Of a DNA stretch of 64,000 nt, positions 18,704 to 27,300 are shown piece after piece. A program made the position numbers and the translations under genes. Position 1 is the first letter of the stretch, and each line of letters opens with the position of its first letter. Origin of the DNA: Thiococcus pfennigii (GTDB taxonomy: Bacteria; Pseudomonadota; Gammaproteobacteria; Chromatiales; Chromatiaceae); assembly GCF_016583835.1 (NCBI RefSeq), contig NZ_NRRW01000006.1:1-64000 (forward strand), read 5' to 3'. The notes beneath the pieces are model-generated. The model did no database searches. It had not been told where the DNA came from and saw only the letters and a program-made list of their open reading frames with translations.

Positions 18704-19078
18704 CTAAGGCCGCCTGAGCGCGACCTCGTACTCGTTCCAGACGGCATCGGCTGAGACCGCCACCAGGCCCTCGCTACGGGCCTGAGCGATGATCAATCGG
18801 TCGAAGGGATCTTCGTGTATGCCCGGAAGCCGCCCCGTCTCGATGGCATGCGTGTCGTCGATCGGCAGGAACGAAGCGCCCGCGGCAAGGGTTTGATCGC
18901 GGAAGGTGACGGGGTCGACCGAGAGCTTTCCCAGGCGATGCTTGATCGCCACCTCCCAAACGCTGGCCACGGAGACCAGGCAGGCGGTGTGCGCCATCTG
19001 CTCCCGCGTATCCTGCCGCAAACGCGCATCGCCCAGCAGCCACCACAGCATGACCTGGGTGTCGAGCAGCAGCTTCAT
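18704..19078 (-). CDS. PIN-domain toxin (VapC-like)
   Basis: The 124-residue PIN domain carries LLLDTQVMLWW with the first acidic residue at Asp6, SVWEVAIKHRLGKL with a conserved glutamate, and DPFDRLIIAQA with the C-terminal acidic pair. This is the PIN subgroup usually paired with Phd/YefM-type antitoxins. PIN toxins are metal-dependent ribonucleases. Its ATG overlaps the antitoxin stop by four bases. Confidence 0.88.
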   Translation of the reverse strand: MKLLLDTQVMLWWLLGDARLRQDTREQMAHTACLVSVASVWEVAIKHRLGKLSVDPVTFRDQTLAAGASFLPIDDTHAIETGRLPGIHEDPFDRLIIAQARSEGLVAVSADAVWNEYEVALRRP

Positions 19079-19311
19079 GAGTTTTTGAAAAGCTCGGCGA
19101 CTTCAGCGTCCGCCTGTTCGCCGAAGGCCGCATCCACATCGTCGAACCGCCCGGCCAGCACCCCCCAATGGCGCAGGCCTGGAGCGGCCACGCACGGCAC
19201 CAATCGGACTTGGGCCTCGCCATGGTTGGCGATGATGACTTCCTCACCGGAGACGGCGGCCTTCACCAGCTTCGAGAGCTGATTCTTGGCTTCGAGCATA
19301 TTGACTTGCAC
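19075..19311 (-). CDS. Phd/YefM-type antitoxin
   Basis: The 78-residue product begins MQVNMLEAKNQLSKLVKAA, the usual Phd/YefM N-terminal DNA-binding fold, and its charged C-terminus would wrap the PIN toxin. It is first in the operon, with ATGA overlap to the toxin gene. Such antitoxins repress their own promoter, which should lie in 19312-19380; the repeated GGCCAAC pair there could be part of an operator. Confidence 0.87.
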   Translation of the reverse strand: MQVNMLEAKNQLSKLVKAAVSGEEVIIANHGEAQVRLVPCVAAPGLRHWGVLAGRFDDVDAAFGEQADAEVAELFKNS

Positions 19312-19408
19312 GACGAATCCTCCGTTTGGATCGCCCTATTCTAGCTAAGCTGGCCAACGTGGCCAACCATGCCGGTCTGGAGTCGGCGATCGGAATGCCG
19401 CCGTCGGG

Positions 19409-20557
19409 TCAATCTGTGTCGGGCCGCTCGGGCGGTGTGGCTGGCCGTCGGTCATCCCGCCGGCGACCCTCCAGGGCCGCGCGCAGCAGCGCTGCGGCTC
19501 GGTAGGGGCCGTGGATCAGCTTGCCGTAGGGCAGGGTCGCGAAGAGGCCGAGGACGCTCCCGAGATGCAGCGCGAGCAGGAGGCCCATCCCCGCGGTCTC
19601 GCGCAGCGCAAGAAGGAGCAGGCCGCTCGCGGCGACGGCGAAGAGCTGGGCGAGGAGGACATAGTCCCCGGCCAGGGTCTCGGCGGCCGTCGGCGCCGGG
19701 TCGGCGCGGTGCTTGGCCCGCAGCAGCCCGCCGATCCCCACGAGCATGGCGACCCCGCCGAGCGTGCCGAGCAGCACCGGGGCGCTCGCGAGCGGGTAGG
19801 GCGCCAGCCGGCCGAGCAGGTGGTGGAAGAGGGCGGCGGTCGCGGTCGCGGCCAGGCAGAGCAGGAGGCCGTAGAAGAGGGTCAGGTGGGCGATCCGCCG
19901 GCCCTGCGTGAAGGACCCGTCGCGGTCGTTGCAGCCGGGGCCGCCGCCGTCGAGGTGGCGCAGCGTCAGCAGGTCGCGTGCGGCCGTGAGCAGCGCCCGC
20001 CGCCGCGTCACGGCCGGCGCGTGCGGTGCGATGTCGCGCCAGAAGCGGGCCAGGCCGATGGTCGCGGCGAGCAGCGCCCAGCCGAGCGTAAGTGTCGCGA
20101 CCGCCGTCATCACCCCCCAGGGGATCACCGCGTAGAAGGCCCCGGCCTCGCGGTGGACCGCGAAGAGCCGTTCCCAGGGCACCCAGAGGAGCGTCAGCAC
20201 CGGCAGGAGCAGGGTCATCGCGAGCGCGATCGTGGCCGTCGCAGTGGCCTCGCCGGTCCAGCGCCCGAGGGTCCGCGGCCAGGTGTAGCGCCGGTAGGTG
20301 CCGGTGCGCACCCGGGCCAGCGTCGCCGGGACATTGATCGCGAACGGGTGGGGCGGGGCGTACTGGCACGCATACCAGCAGGCGCGGCAGTTGTGGCAGA
20401 GGTTGGCCAGGTAGTCGAGGTCGGCCCGCGCGAGCGACGGGCAGCGCTCGAGCGCCGGGAAGACCGGACAGAGGCCGGTGCAGTAGCCGCAGACGCGGCA
20501 CAGGGCCATGACCCGATGGCCCTCGGCGAGGGCGGCGTCGCTGGCGGGTGTCGTCAT
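19409..20557 (-). CDS. CobZ C-terminal half / TcuB-like Fe-S membrane protein
   Basis: The product has two Cys clusters near the N-terminus (CRVCGYCTGLCPVF and CHNCRACWYACQY) that fit two [4Fe-4S] sites. About six membrane helices with conserved histidines follow. It matches TcuB of tricarballylate oxidation and the C-terminal part of Rhodobacter CobZ, the Fe-S and heme protein that makes precorrin-3B. Start: ATG 20557 lies two bases after the stop of the preceding flavoprotein gene; an ATG at 20578 is also in frame. Its place in an operon with cobyric acid synthase favours the cobalamin role. Confidence 0.8.
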   Translation of the reverse strand: MTTPASDAALAEGHRVMALCRVCGYCTGLCPVFPALERCPSLARADLDYLANLCHNCRACWYACQYAPPHPFAINVPATLARVRTGTYRRYTWPRTLGRWTGEATATATIALAMTLLLPVLTLLWVPWERLFAVHREAGAFYAVIPWGVMTAVATLTLGWALLAATIGLARFWRDIAPHAPAVTRRRALLTAARDLLTLRHLDGGGPGCNDRDGSFTQGRRIAHLTLFYGLLLCLAATATAALFHHLLGRLAPYPLASAPVLLGTLGGVAMLVGIGGLLRAKHRADPAPTAAETLAGDYVLLAQLFAVAASGLLLLALRETAGMGLLLALHLGSVLGLFATLPYGKLIHGPYRAAALLRAALEGRRRDDRRPATPPERPDTD

Positions 20558-20558
20558 C

Positions 20559-22031
20559 TCAGTGGCCGGTGCGGGCATGGCGGGCGGCCTGCGTCCCGGC
20601 GATACGGCCGAAGACCGCGCCGATGGTCAGCCCGGTGCCGGCCAGATAGCCGGTGCCGAGGATCGCCGGCGCCATGATGGCCCCGGCGGCGAAGAGGTCC
20701 GGGCAGGTGCGCCCGTCGGTGCGCAGGACCCGCGCCTGCGGGTCGACGCGCAGGCCGTGGCTGGTGCCCGTGATGCCCGGGGCCATCGGGTAGGCGGCGA
20801 ACGGCGGTGCGGCGAGCGGCTGCGCGAACCGCGACTTCGGCGGGGCAAGCCCCAGGGTGTGCTCGGCCCCGGCCCCGGCCTGCTGCACGGCCCGGTTGTA
20901 GTCGGCGACCGTCGCGGTCAGCACCGCCGGGTCGAGGCCCAGGGCCGCGGCCAGGTCGGCGATGGTCTCGGCCTCGATCGCCGGGTAGATCGACGGCGTC
21001 GTGCGGGTGCGGCCTTCGGCATCGAGGATCAGGAAGGCGCGCTGCCCCGGGCAGCGGGCGACGAGGCGACCCCAGGTCGAGTAGCGGCGCGGGCTGATCT
21101 CGGCCCCCTCGTCGTGGAAGCGTCGGGCGTTGCGATCGACGACCAGCCCCCAGGGCATGCCATCGACGCGGGTGACGATGCCGCCGTCGGCCGCCGGCGA
21201 GCGGGCGTCGATGGCGACCAGATGGCAGGCCCCAGGCTCGCCGGCCGAAGCGGCGCCCTGCGCGAGCAGCGCGCGCAGGGGCGCCCCGCTCGCGAAGGGT
21301 GTGCCGCGCACGATCAGGTCCGGTGCGGCCTCGCCCCAGGTCTCGGCGAGCCAGTCCGGGTTGGCCTGGTAGCCGCCGCAGCAGAGGCAGACGGTCCGTG
21401 CCCGTGCCTCCAGCGTCCGCCCGTCCTGGCGCAACGAGACCCGACGCGGCGAGGGGCCGTCGAGCGCCAGCGGCAGCGCCTCGGTGTCCTGGTGGATCGC
21501 CACCCCGAGGCGCGCGGCGCGGGCGGCCAGGGCGTTGATCGCCGCCGTGCCGCCGCCGAGTAAGAAGGCGGTCTTGCGCGACCAGGGCAGGGTCCCGCGG
21601 GCCGGCTCCTCGAAGTGCACGCCCTGGGCCGCGAGCCAGTCCGGCAGGTCCAAGGAGCCCTCGGCCAGGCACCGGGCGAGGGCCGCGTCGCCGTGCCCGC
21701 CGCTCGCCGTGCAGAGCTCGTCCAGGAACTCGTCGCTCGGGTAACGGTCGGGGAAGAGCCGCGACGGGGTCGCGTGGGCGATGCGCAGGTTGCGCGCGTG
21801 GCGCGCGTTGCCACCGCGCAAGTGCGCCGGTGCGGCGTCGACGAGGCGCACGCCGGCCCCGGCCTCGCGCGCGGCGATGGCCGCGCAGTAGGCCGCGATG
21901 CCCCCGCCGATGACGAGGACATCGTCGACGGGCCAGGGGGCCGGCGGGGGGCGCGTGGATCCGGACATGGCCGATTCGACCGCGGCGGGCGGGCCCGGTT
22001 GCGCCGCCGGCCTCGGGGCGGTGCCGATCAC
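20559..22031 (-). CDS. CobZ N-terminal half / TcuA-like flavoprotein
   Basis: This FAD-dependent oxidoreductase of the SdhA/FrdA fold has the dinucleotide motif VLVIGGGIAAYCAA near residue 40 and LFAAGAIMAPAILGTGYLAG near the C-terminus. TcuA oxidises tricarballylate, while the homologous N-terminal part of CobZ contributes to precorrin-3B synthesis. The GTG start at 22031 overlaps the cobyric acid synthase stop; an ATG 21 codons later is an alternative. With the next gene it forms the two halves of CobZ as separate, adjacent genes. Confidence 0.8.
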   Translation of the reverse strand: MIGTAPRPAAQPGPPAAVESAMSGSTRPPPAPWPVDDVLVIGGGIAAYCAAIAAREAGAGVRLVDAAPAHLRGGNARHARNLRIAHATPSRLFPDRYPSDEFLDELCTASGGHGDAALARCLAEGSLDLPDWLAAQGVHFEEPARGTLPWSRKTAFLLGGGTAAINALAARAARLGVAIHQDTEALPLALDGPSPRRVSLRQDGRTLEARARTVCLCCGGYQANPDWLAETWGEAAPDLIVRGTPFASGAPLRALLAQGAASAGEPGACHLVAIDARSPAADGGIVTRVDGMPWGLVVDRNARRFHDEGAEISPRRYSTWGRLVARCPGQRAFLILDAEGRTRTTPSIYPAIEAETIADLAAALGLDPAVLTATVADYNRAVQQAGAGAEHTLGLAPPKSRFAQPLAAPPFAAYPMAPGITGTSHGLRVDPQARVLRTDGRTCPDLFAAGAIMAPAILGTGYLAGTGLTIGAVFGRIAGTQAARHARTGH

Positions 22032-23563
22032 CGTGCCAGCGCGAGCAGGCGGTCCAGGTCGATGTCGGCCTCGAGCCGCTCGGCCAGGGCGTCGAGGGTC
22101 GCCTCGATGCGGCCCTCGTGATCGGCGAGGTGCCCGGCATGGCCGAGGCCAGCGAGCCAGTGATGGCGAAAGCCATCGGCACCGAATAGGCCGTGGATGT
22201 AGGCGCCCATGACGCGGCCATCCGGCGATACCGCCCCCTCGCGGCGGACCTGGCCCTGCTCATCGAGCAGCAGCCAGGGCCTCTCCAGGCCCGGACCGGC
22301 GGTGCGGCCCATGTGCATCTCGTAGCCCGTCACTCGTTGGCCGCTGCGCCGGTCGAGGGCGTCGAGCTCGACCAGTCGCTTGTCGGGGCCGATCTCGGTC
22401 TCGATGTCGAGGAGCCCGAGGCCGCGGCTCTCGCCGGGTGGCCCTTCGATGCCCAGCGGGTCGCGGATCCTGCGCCCGAGCATCTGGAAGCCGGCGCACA
22501 GCCCGACGACCCGCCCGCCGTGGCGCAGATGGCAGCGGATGTCGCGATCCCAGCCCTCGGCGCGCAGCCGTTCGAGGTCGGCGCGCGTCGCCTTCGAGCC
22601 CGGCAGCAGGATCAGGTCGGCCGCGCGCGGCAGCGGTTGCCCCGGCGGCACCCAGCGCACGGCGATGCCGGGTTCGGCGGCGAGCGGGGTCAGGTCGTCG
22701 AAGTTGGCGATCCGCGGTAGCCGAGGCACGGCGACGATCAGCCCGGCGTCGCCGTCCGTCGTCGGCCGATCGAGGGCGAGCGAGTCCTCCGGCGGCAGGC
22801 CCTGGGCACCGGTGAACCAGCCGACGAGGCCGAGACACGGCCAGCCGGTCGCGCCGGTCATGTCGTCGCAGGCCGGCGCGAAGACGGCGGGGTCGCCGCG
22901 GAACTTGTTGACCAGAACGCCGACGACGCGCGCTCGCTCGCTCGGGCACCACAGGGCGTGACTGCCGAGGACGGCCGCCGTGACGCCGCCGCGCGAGTCG
23001 TCGCCGAGGAGGACGACCGGCAGGCCGGCGGCCTCGGCGAGGCCCATGTTCGTGATGTCCTGGGCGCGCAGATAGCGCTCGGCGCCGCTGCCGGCCCCCT
23101 CGACGAGGACCAGGTCGGCCTCCCCGGCGAGGTGCTCCAGGCTCGCGAGCACCGTCGGCATCAGGCTGGGTTTGAGCGCCTGGTAGGCGCTCGCCGAGAA
23201 GGTGCCGAGCGGTCGGCCGCGCAGCACGACCTGGGAATCCAGGTCGCTCTGGGGCTTGAGCAGCACGGGGTTCATGTGCACCGAGCAGGGCGCGCGGCAG
23301 GCGCGCGCCTGCAACGCCTGGGCGCGGCCGATCTCGCCGCGCGGCGCGGCCCCGTCGGGCCCCGGCGAGCCGTCGCCGTCGACGGTGACGGCGGCATTGT
23401 TGCTCATGTTCTGGGCCTTGAACGGGCGCACCCTCAGGCCGCGGCGGGTATAGGCGCGGCACAGCCCCGCAACGAGCAGGCTCTTGCCGACGTCGGCGCT
23501 GGTGCCCTGGACCATCAGCAGGCGGGCGCGGCGGGGCGGTCGGGTGGGGGCTTCGTCTGGCAT
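22028..23563 (-). CDS. cobQ: Cobyric acid synthase, copy 1
   Basis: CobQ/CbiP amidates four side chains of the corrin ring. The N-terminal synthetase domain reads [20 protein letters not shown] with [13 protein letters not shown], and the C-terminal class I glutaminase has [12 protein letters not shown] (nucleophile Cys) and GAYIHGLFG (His). A segment that normally reads GDIDRGG is GDDSRGG here. The start is uncertain; ATG 23563 gives 511 residues, the family length, while ATGs at 23611 and 23689 are also in frame. It is the first gene of the operon with the split CobZ pair. A paralogue lies at 36761-38335. Confidence 0.9.
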   Translation of the reverse strand: MPDEAPTRPPRRARLLMVQGTSADVGKSLLVAGLCRAYTRRGLRVRPFKAQNMSNNAAVTVDGDGSPGPDGAAPRGEIGRAQALQARACRAPCSVHMNPVLLKPQSDLDSQVVLRGRPLGTFSASAYQALKPSLMPTVLASLEHLAGEADLVLVEGAGSGAERYLRAQDITNMGLAEAAGLPVVLLGDDSRGGVTAAVLGSHALWCPSERARVVGVLVNKFRGDPAVFAPACDDMTGATGWPCLGLVGWFTGAQGLPPEDSLALDRPTTDGDAGLIVAVPRLPRIANFDDLTPLAAEPGIAVRWVPPGQPLPRAADLILLPGSKATRADLERLRAEGWDRDIRCHLRHGGRVVGLCAGFQMLGRRIRDPLGIEGPPGESRGLGLLDIETEIGPDKRLVELDALDRRSGQRVTGYEMHMGRTAGPGLERPWLLLDEQGQVRREGAVSPDGRVMGAYIHGLFGADGFRHHWLAGLGHAGHLADHEGRIEATLDALAERLEADIDLDRLLALAR

Positions 23564-23773
23564 CCGGGAGTGAAGGGCATCGGGCGGGAGTCGGGTCTCG
23601 ATGGGCGGCATTGGACAACGGTCGGTGGGCCGATGCAATGGCCGGGATGTGCCGCGCCGGTCTTTGGGCCGGATTTCCGATTGGTCCAAACCCTTGCGGT
23701 CCTCGATACTCGCCCCGAGAGAGTCGAATCACCGCCCGACGGCGTAGCGGGGCGGGTCCAGTGGAGACGATCG

Positions 23774-24217
23774 ATGAACGAGCGGGCGAGCCACGATACC
23801 GATTTCCATGCCTGGGCGATCCAGAATGCCCGGCTATTGCGAGAAGGCGCCTTCACCGAGCTCGATGTCGAGAAGATCGCCGAGGAACTCGAGGCCATGG
23901 GTGCAAGCGAGCGTCGGGAGCTGTTGAATCGCCTTCAGGTGCTGCTCGTCCACCTGCTGAAGCACCAATACCACCCGGAACGGCGCGGCAAGAGCTGGCT
24001 GTTGACGATCAACCATCAGCGCACCGCGATCGAGCGGCTGCTGGAGCAGTCGCCGAGCCTGCGGCGGATGCTGGACGAGGAGATCATCGAACGGGTGTAC
24101 GGCAAGGCGGTGCGCGATGCCGTGATCGATACGGACCTCGAGCGACACCTGTTCCCGGTCCGTTGTCCCTATCGGTTGGCGCAGATCCTCGACGAGGATT
24201 GGCTGCCCGAGGCCTGA
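23774..24217 (+). CDS. DUF29 family protein
   Basis: ATG 23774 with GGAG upstream; 147 residues. It has the DUF29 hallmarks DFHAWAIQNARLLREG, the VEKIAEELEAMGASERRELLNRL helix, HLLKHQYHPERR and the C-terminal CPYRLAQILDEDWLP. Function is unknown; the family is common in cyanobacteria and purple bacteria and often multi-copy. A truncated, frameshifted, almost identical copy of its 3' half is at 32038-32311. It is divergent from cobQ copy 1. Confidence 0.86.
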   Translation: MNERASHDTDFHAWAIQNARLLREGAFTELDVEKIAEELEAMGASERRELLNRLQVLLVHLLKHQYHPERRGKSWLLTINHQRTAIERLLEQSPSLRRMLDEEIIERVYGKAVRDAVIDTDLERHLFPVRCPYRLAQILDEDWLPEA

Positions 24218-24339
24218 GGGTCCGAACCGCGTTGGTAGGCCCCATGTGTCCGGGGGCCGCGCGCGCCTGCGCAGTCCTGTCTCGTCTTGCGATGAGGTGG
24301 CAGGGCCGGAGGAGGCGTCGAGCGACGGCCGGCGTCGTG

Positions 24340-27300
24340 TCAGGCCGGTCGCGGCGGTGTGCCGTCGCGGCCCGTCGTCCCATCGCCAGGGTTTGGCGCC
24401 AAGGGACAGGCGCAGCGGACCAGGGTGCCGCCCTGGGCGGGCCGCTCGATCGTCAGCTGGCCGCCGATGATGTTGGCGCGGTAACGCATGATCGGGATGC
24501 CGAGGCCCGCACCCTCGGCCTTGACCGGGCGGATGCCGGTGCCGTCGTCGTAGACGGACAGGACGAGATCCTGCCCCTCCGCGCCGAGCCGGATCTCGAT
24601 GTGCCGAGCCCCGGCGTGTCGGATGGCGTTGTGCACGGCCTCTTGAGCGATCCGATACAGGTGGGTGGCCTGCATCTTGTCGCTGACCCTGCCGGCGCGT
24701 CCGGTCGAGAACCGGCAGACGCTCTCCGAGCGCCGCTCGGCGCCCTCCGCGAGGTCGGTGAGGGCCTCGACCAGGCTCTGGGGGTCGATCTCGATCGGGG
24801 CGAGCCCCCTGGCCAGGGCGCGTGTCTGTGCCAGGGTATCCCGCAGGTGGCTGACCAGCTCGGCGGCGATCTTCGCCTCTTCCGGGCACTGGGCCGCGAC
24901 GAGACGGCGCTCGACGCTGGTCGCGAACATGGCAATGCCGGTCAACTGCTGGCCGATCCCGTCGTGAATCTCGCAGCCGATCCGTTCCTGTTCGGCGGTG
25001 CTCGCGGCGATGATCTGCTGTTCGAGCGCCTCGCGCTCGCTGACATCGCGGATGAGGGCCACGTGGAGGTCGAGGTCGTCGATCGCGCTGACCCTGATCT
25101 CCATCGGGAAGAGGGTGCCGTCGTGGCGGCATCCGGTCATGATGTGGGCGCGAGTGCATCGGCGCAGGCACTGGGCGAGGCGGATGCAGGTCGAGCAGTC
25201 GGGACAATCGCGGCAGTTCGGCGGCAAGAGCAGGCGCAGGTCTTGGCCGATCATCTCCGTCGCGGGCTGTCCGAATATCTGCTCGGCCGCCGGATTGCCG
25301 CTCCGGATCCGGTCTTCGTCGTCGAAGGTCAGGATGGCGTCCGCCGCGTTATCGACGATGGCGCGCAGCGACTGCTCTTGCTCGTAGAGGCTGGTCTCCA
25401 GCGCCTTGCGCTCGGTGATGTCGTGCACCAGGGCCAAGAAACCCGCGATGCGGCCGTCGTCCCCTTGCTGCGGGACATAGATGACATCCATCGCGCGCGT
25501 CCCATCGGGCAACGCAAGGGTCGCCTCGTAGCGCTGTCGCTCGCCGGCCAATGCCTTGTCGATATGGGGCTTGGCGATCGCATAGTTATCCGCCCCGAGC
25601 ACCGCGCTCACGGTGTGCCCGAGGATCTCGTCCGCGGGCAGGCCGAATGCCTGTTCGTAGAGCCGGTTGACGTAGCGATAGACCTCGTCGGTGTCGACAT
25701 AGGCGAACATGGCCGGCACATTGTCCGCCAGGGTCCGCAGTTCTCCTTCGCGCTGGGCGAGTTCGGCCGTACGTTCGGCGACGCGCTGCTCGAGCAGCCG
25801 GTTCATCTCCTGCAATCGGTGCTCGCTCTCGCGCAGCAGCCGCTCGGCCTGAATGCGGTTGGTAATGTCGATGAAGGTGATCGCGACCCCGTCGATGCGC
25901 TTGTCCTGGGTGCGGTAGGGTTGAATGCGGCGCAGGAAATGACGGCCGTCGTCGGAGCTTACCTCCTTCTCCAGGGGCGCGAGCTGCTCCAGCACCGACT
26001 CGGCATCTTCCAAGACTTGCGCGTCATCGAAGTTTGGCGAGAAATCGGCGAGCGGCCGGTCGATGTCCGTGGCGCGCAGGTTGAACAGTCGCGCGGCGGG
26101 GGGCGTGAACAGTTTGATGCGCATGGTGCTGTCGAGAAAGACGGTCGAGATGTTCGTATTGCTCAGCAGGTTGTTGATATCGTTGCTGCTGCGTTCCAGC
26201 TCGGCGAGTTTCTCCTCGAGCTGGCTGTTCACGGTCGAAAGCTCCTCGTTCAGCGACTGGAGCTCTTCCTTCGAACTCTCGAGCTCCTCGTTGGCGGACT
26301 GGAGCTCTTCGTTCATCGACATCACTTCTTCATTCGATGCCTTGAGTTCTTCATTGGAGATCTCCAATTCCTCGATCGTGCCTTGCAGGTCCTCGCGAAC
26401 CGTCTTGAGTTCCAGTTCGAGCTGCCGCACCACGGACGACTCGTCTGCGGTCTCGCGTTGCATGACCACCTCGGGGCAGGCCTCGGCACCCGAGGTCCGA
26501 TCGGCGAAGATCACCAGCAATAGCCCTTGGTCGCCATGGGAATCCGGCACCGGTCGGACCCGCACGTCGACGGGAACGTAACCGCCGTCGCGCTTGACGA
26601 CGGCCTCCTCGAGCGAGACCGTCACACGATCGCGCAGCGCCTTGTGGCAGGCCTCGCGCAGTCGGGTGCGCAGGCCGTCGCGGGCCATGGCCATGAGGTC
26701 GCGACTCGGCTCCCCCGTGGGCTGGTCCAGGAAACGCATCGTCGGACCGTGGAAATAGAGGATCTGGTTGTGGCGGTCGACGAGCACGGCGGCCCGGTCG
26801 CAGTCCTCCAGCAGCAACCGCTGGGCTAGGGTCGCGAGGCGCGTCGACGGAACGGTCGCCTCCTCGGGCGGGGCCGTCAGGGTGCCTGGCCCTTGCGACG
26901 CGCCGCCGTTTGGAATCTCCGGGATGTTGCGCCGCATCGCGTCTACGCGTCGAAAGAGCCGCCACTTCTTCGAGACCGTCTCGAAGAGATCGACCTGCCG
27001 CCCGATCGATTCCGACGGGCCCAGGAGCAGATGGCCGCCCTCCTTGAGTGCGAAGTGGAAGAGGGCGATGACCTTCTGTTGGAGTGGCGGTTCGAGATAG
27101 ATCAGCAGGTTGCGGCAGCTGATCAGGTCGAGCCTCGAGAACGGGGGGTCGCTGATCAGATTCTGCGACGCGAAGGTGATCGTCTCGCGCAGCCGCTTGC
27201 TCACCTGGTAGCGGTGTTCGTCGACACGGACGAAGAAGCGTTCCAGTCGCTCGGCACTCAGGTCGACGGCGAAGCTCTCGGGATAGATGCCCTGGCGGGC

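Noticed and set aside
19409-22031. Tricarballylate catabolism (TcuAB) as the function of this pair
   Set aside because: No tcuC transporter or tcuR regulator is adjacent, and the genes overlap cobQ in one operon, so the CobZ role is preferred. It cannot be excluded from sequence alone.
23611-26523. Long plus-strand open frame opposite the kinase gene
   Set aside because: It overlaps the DUF29 gene and the kinase in wrong frames and has low-complexity composition.
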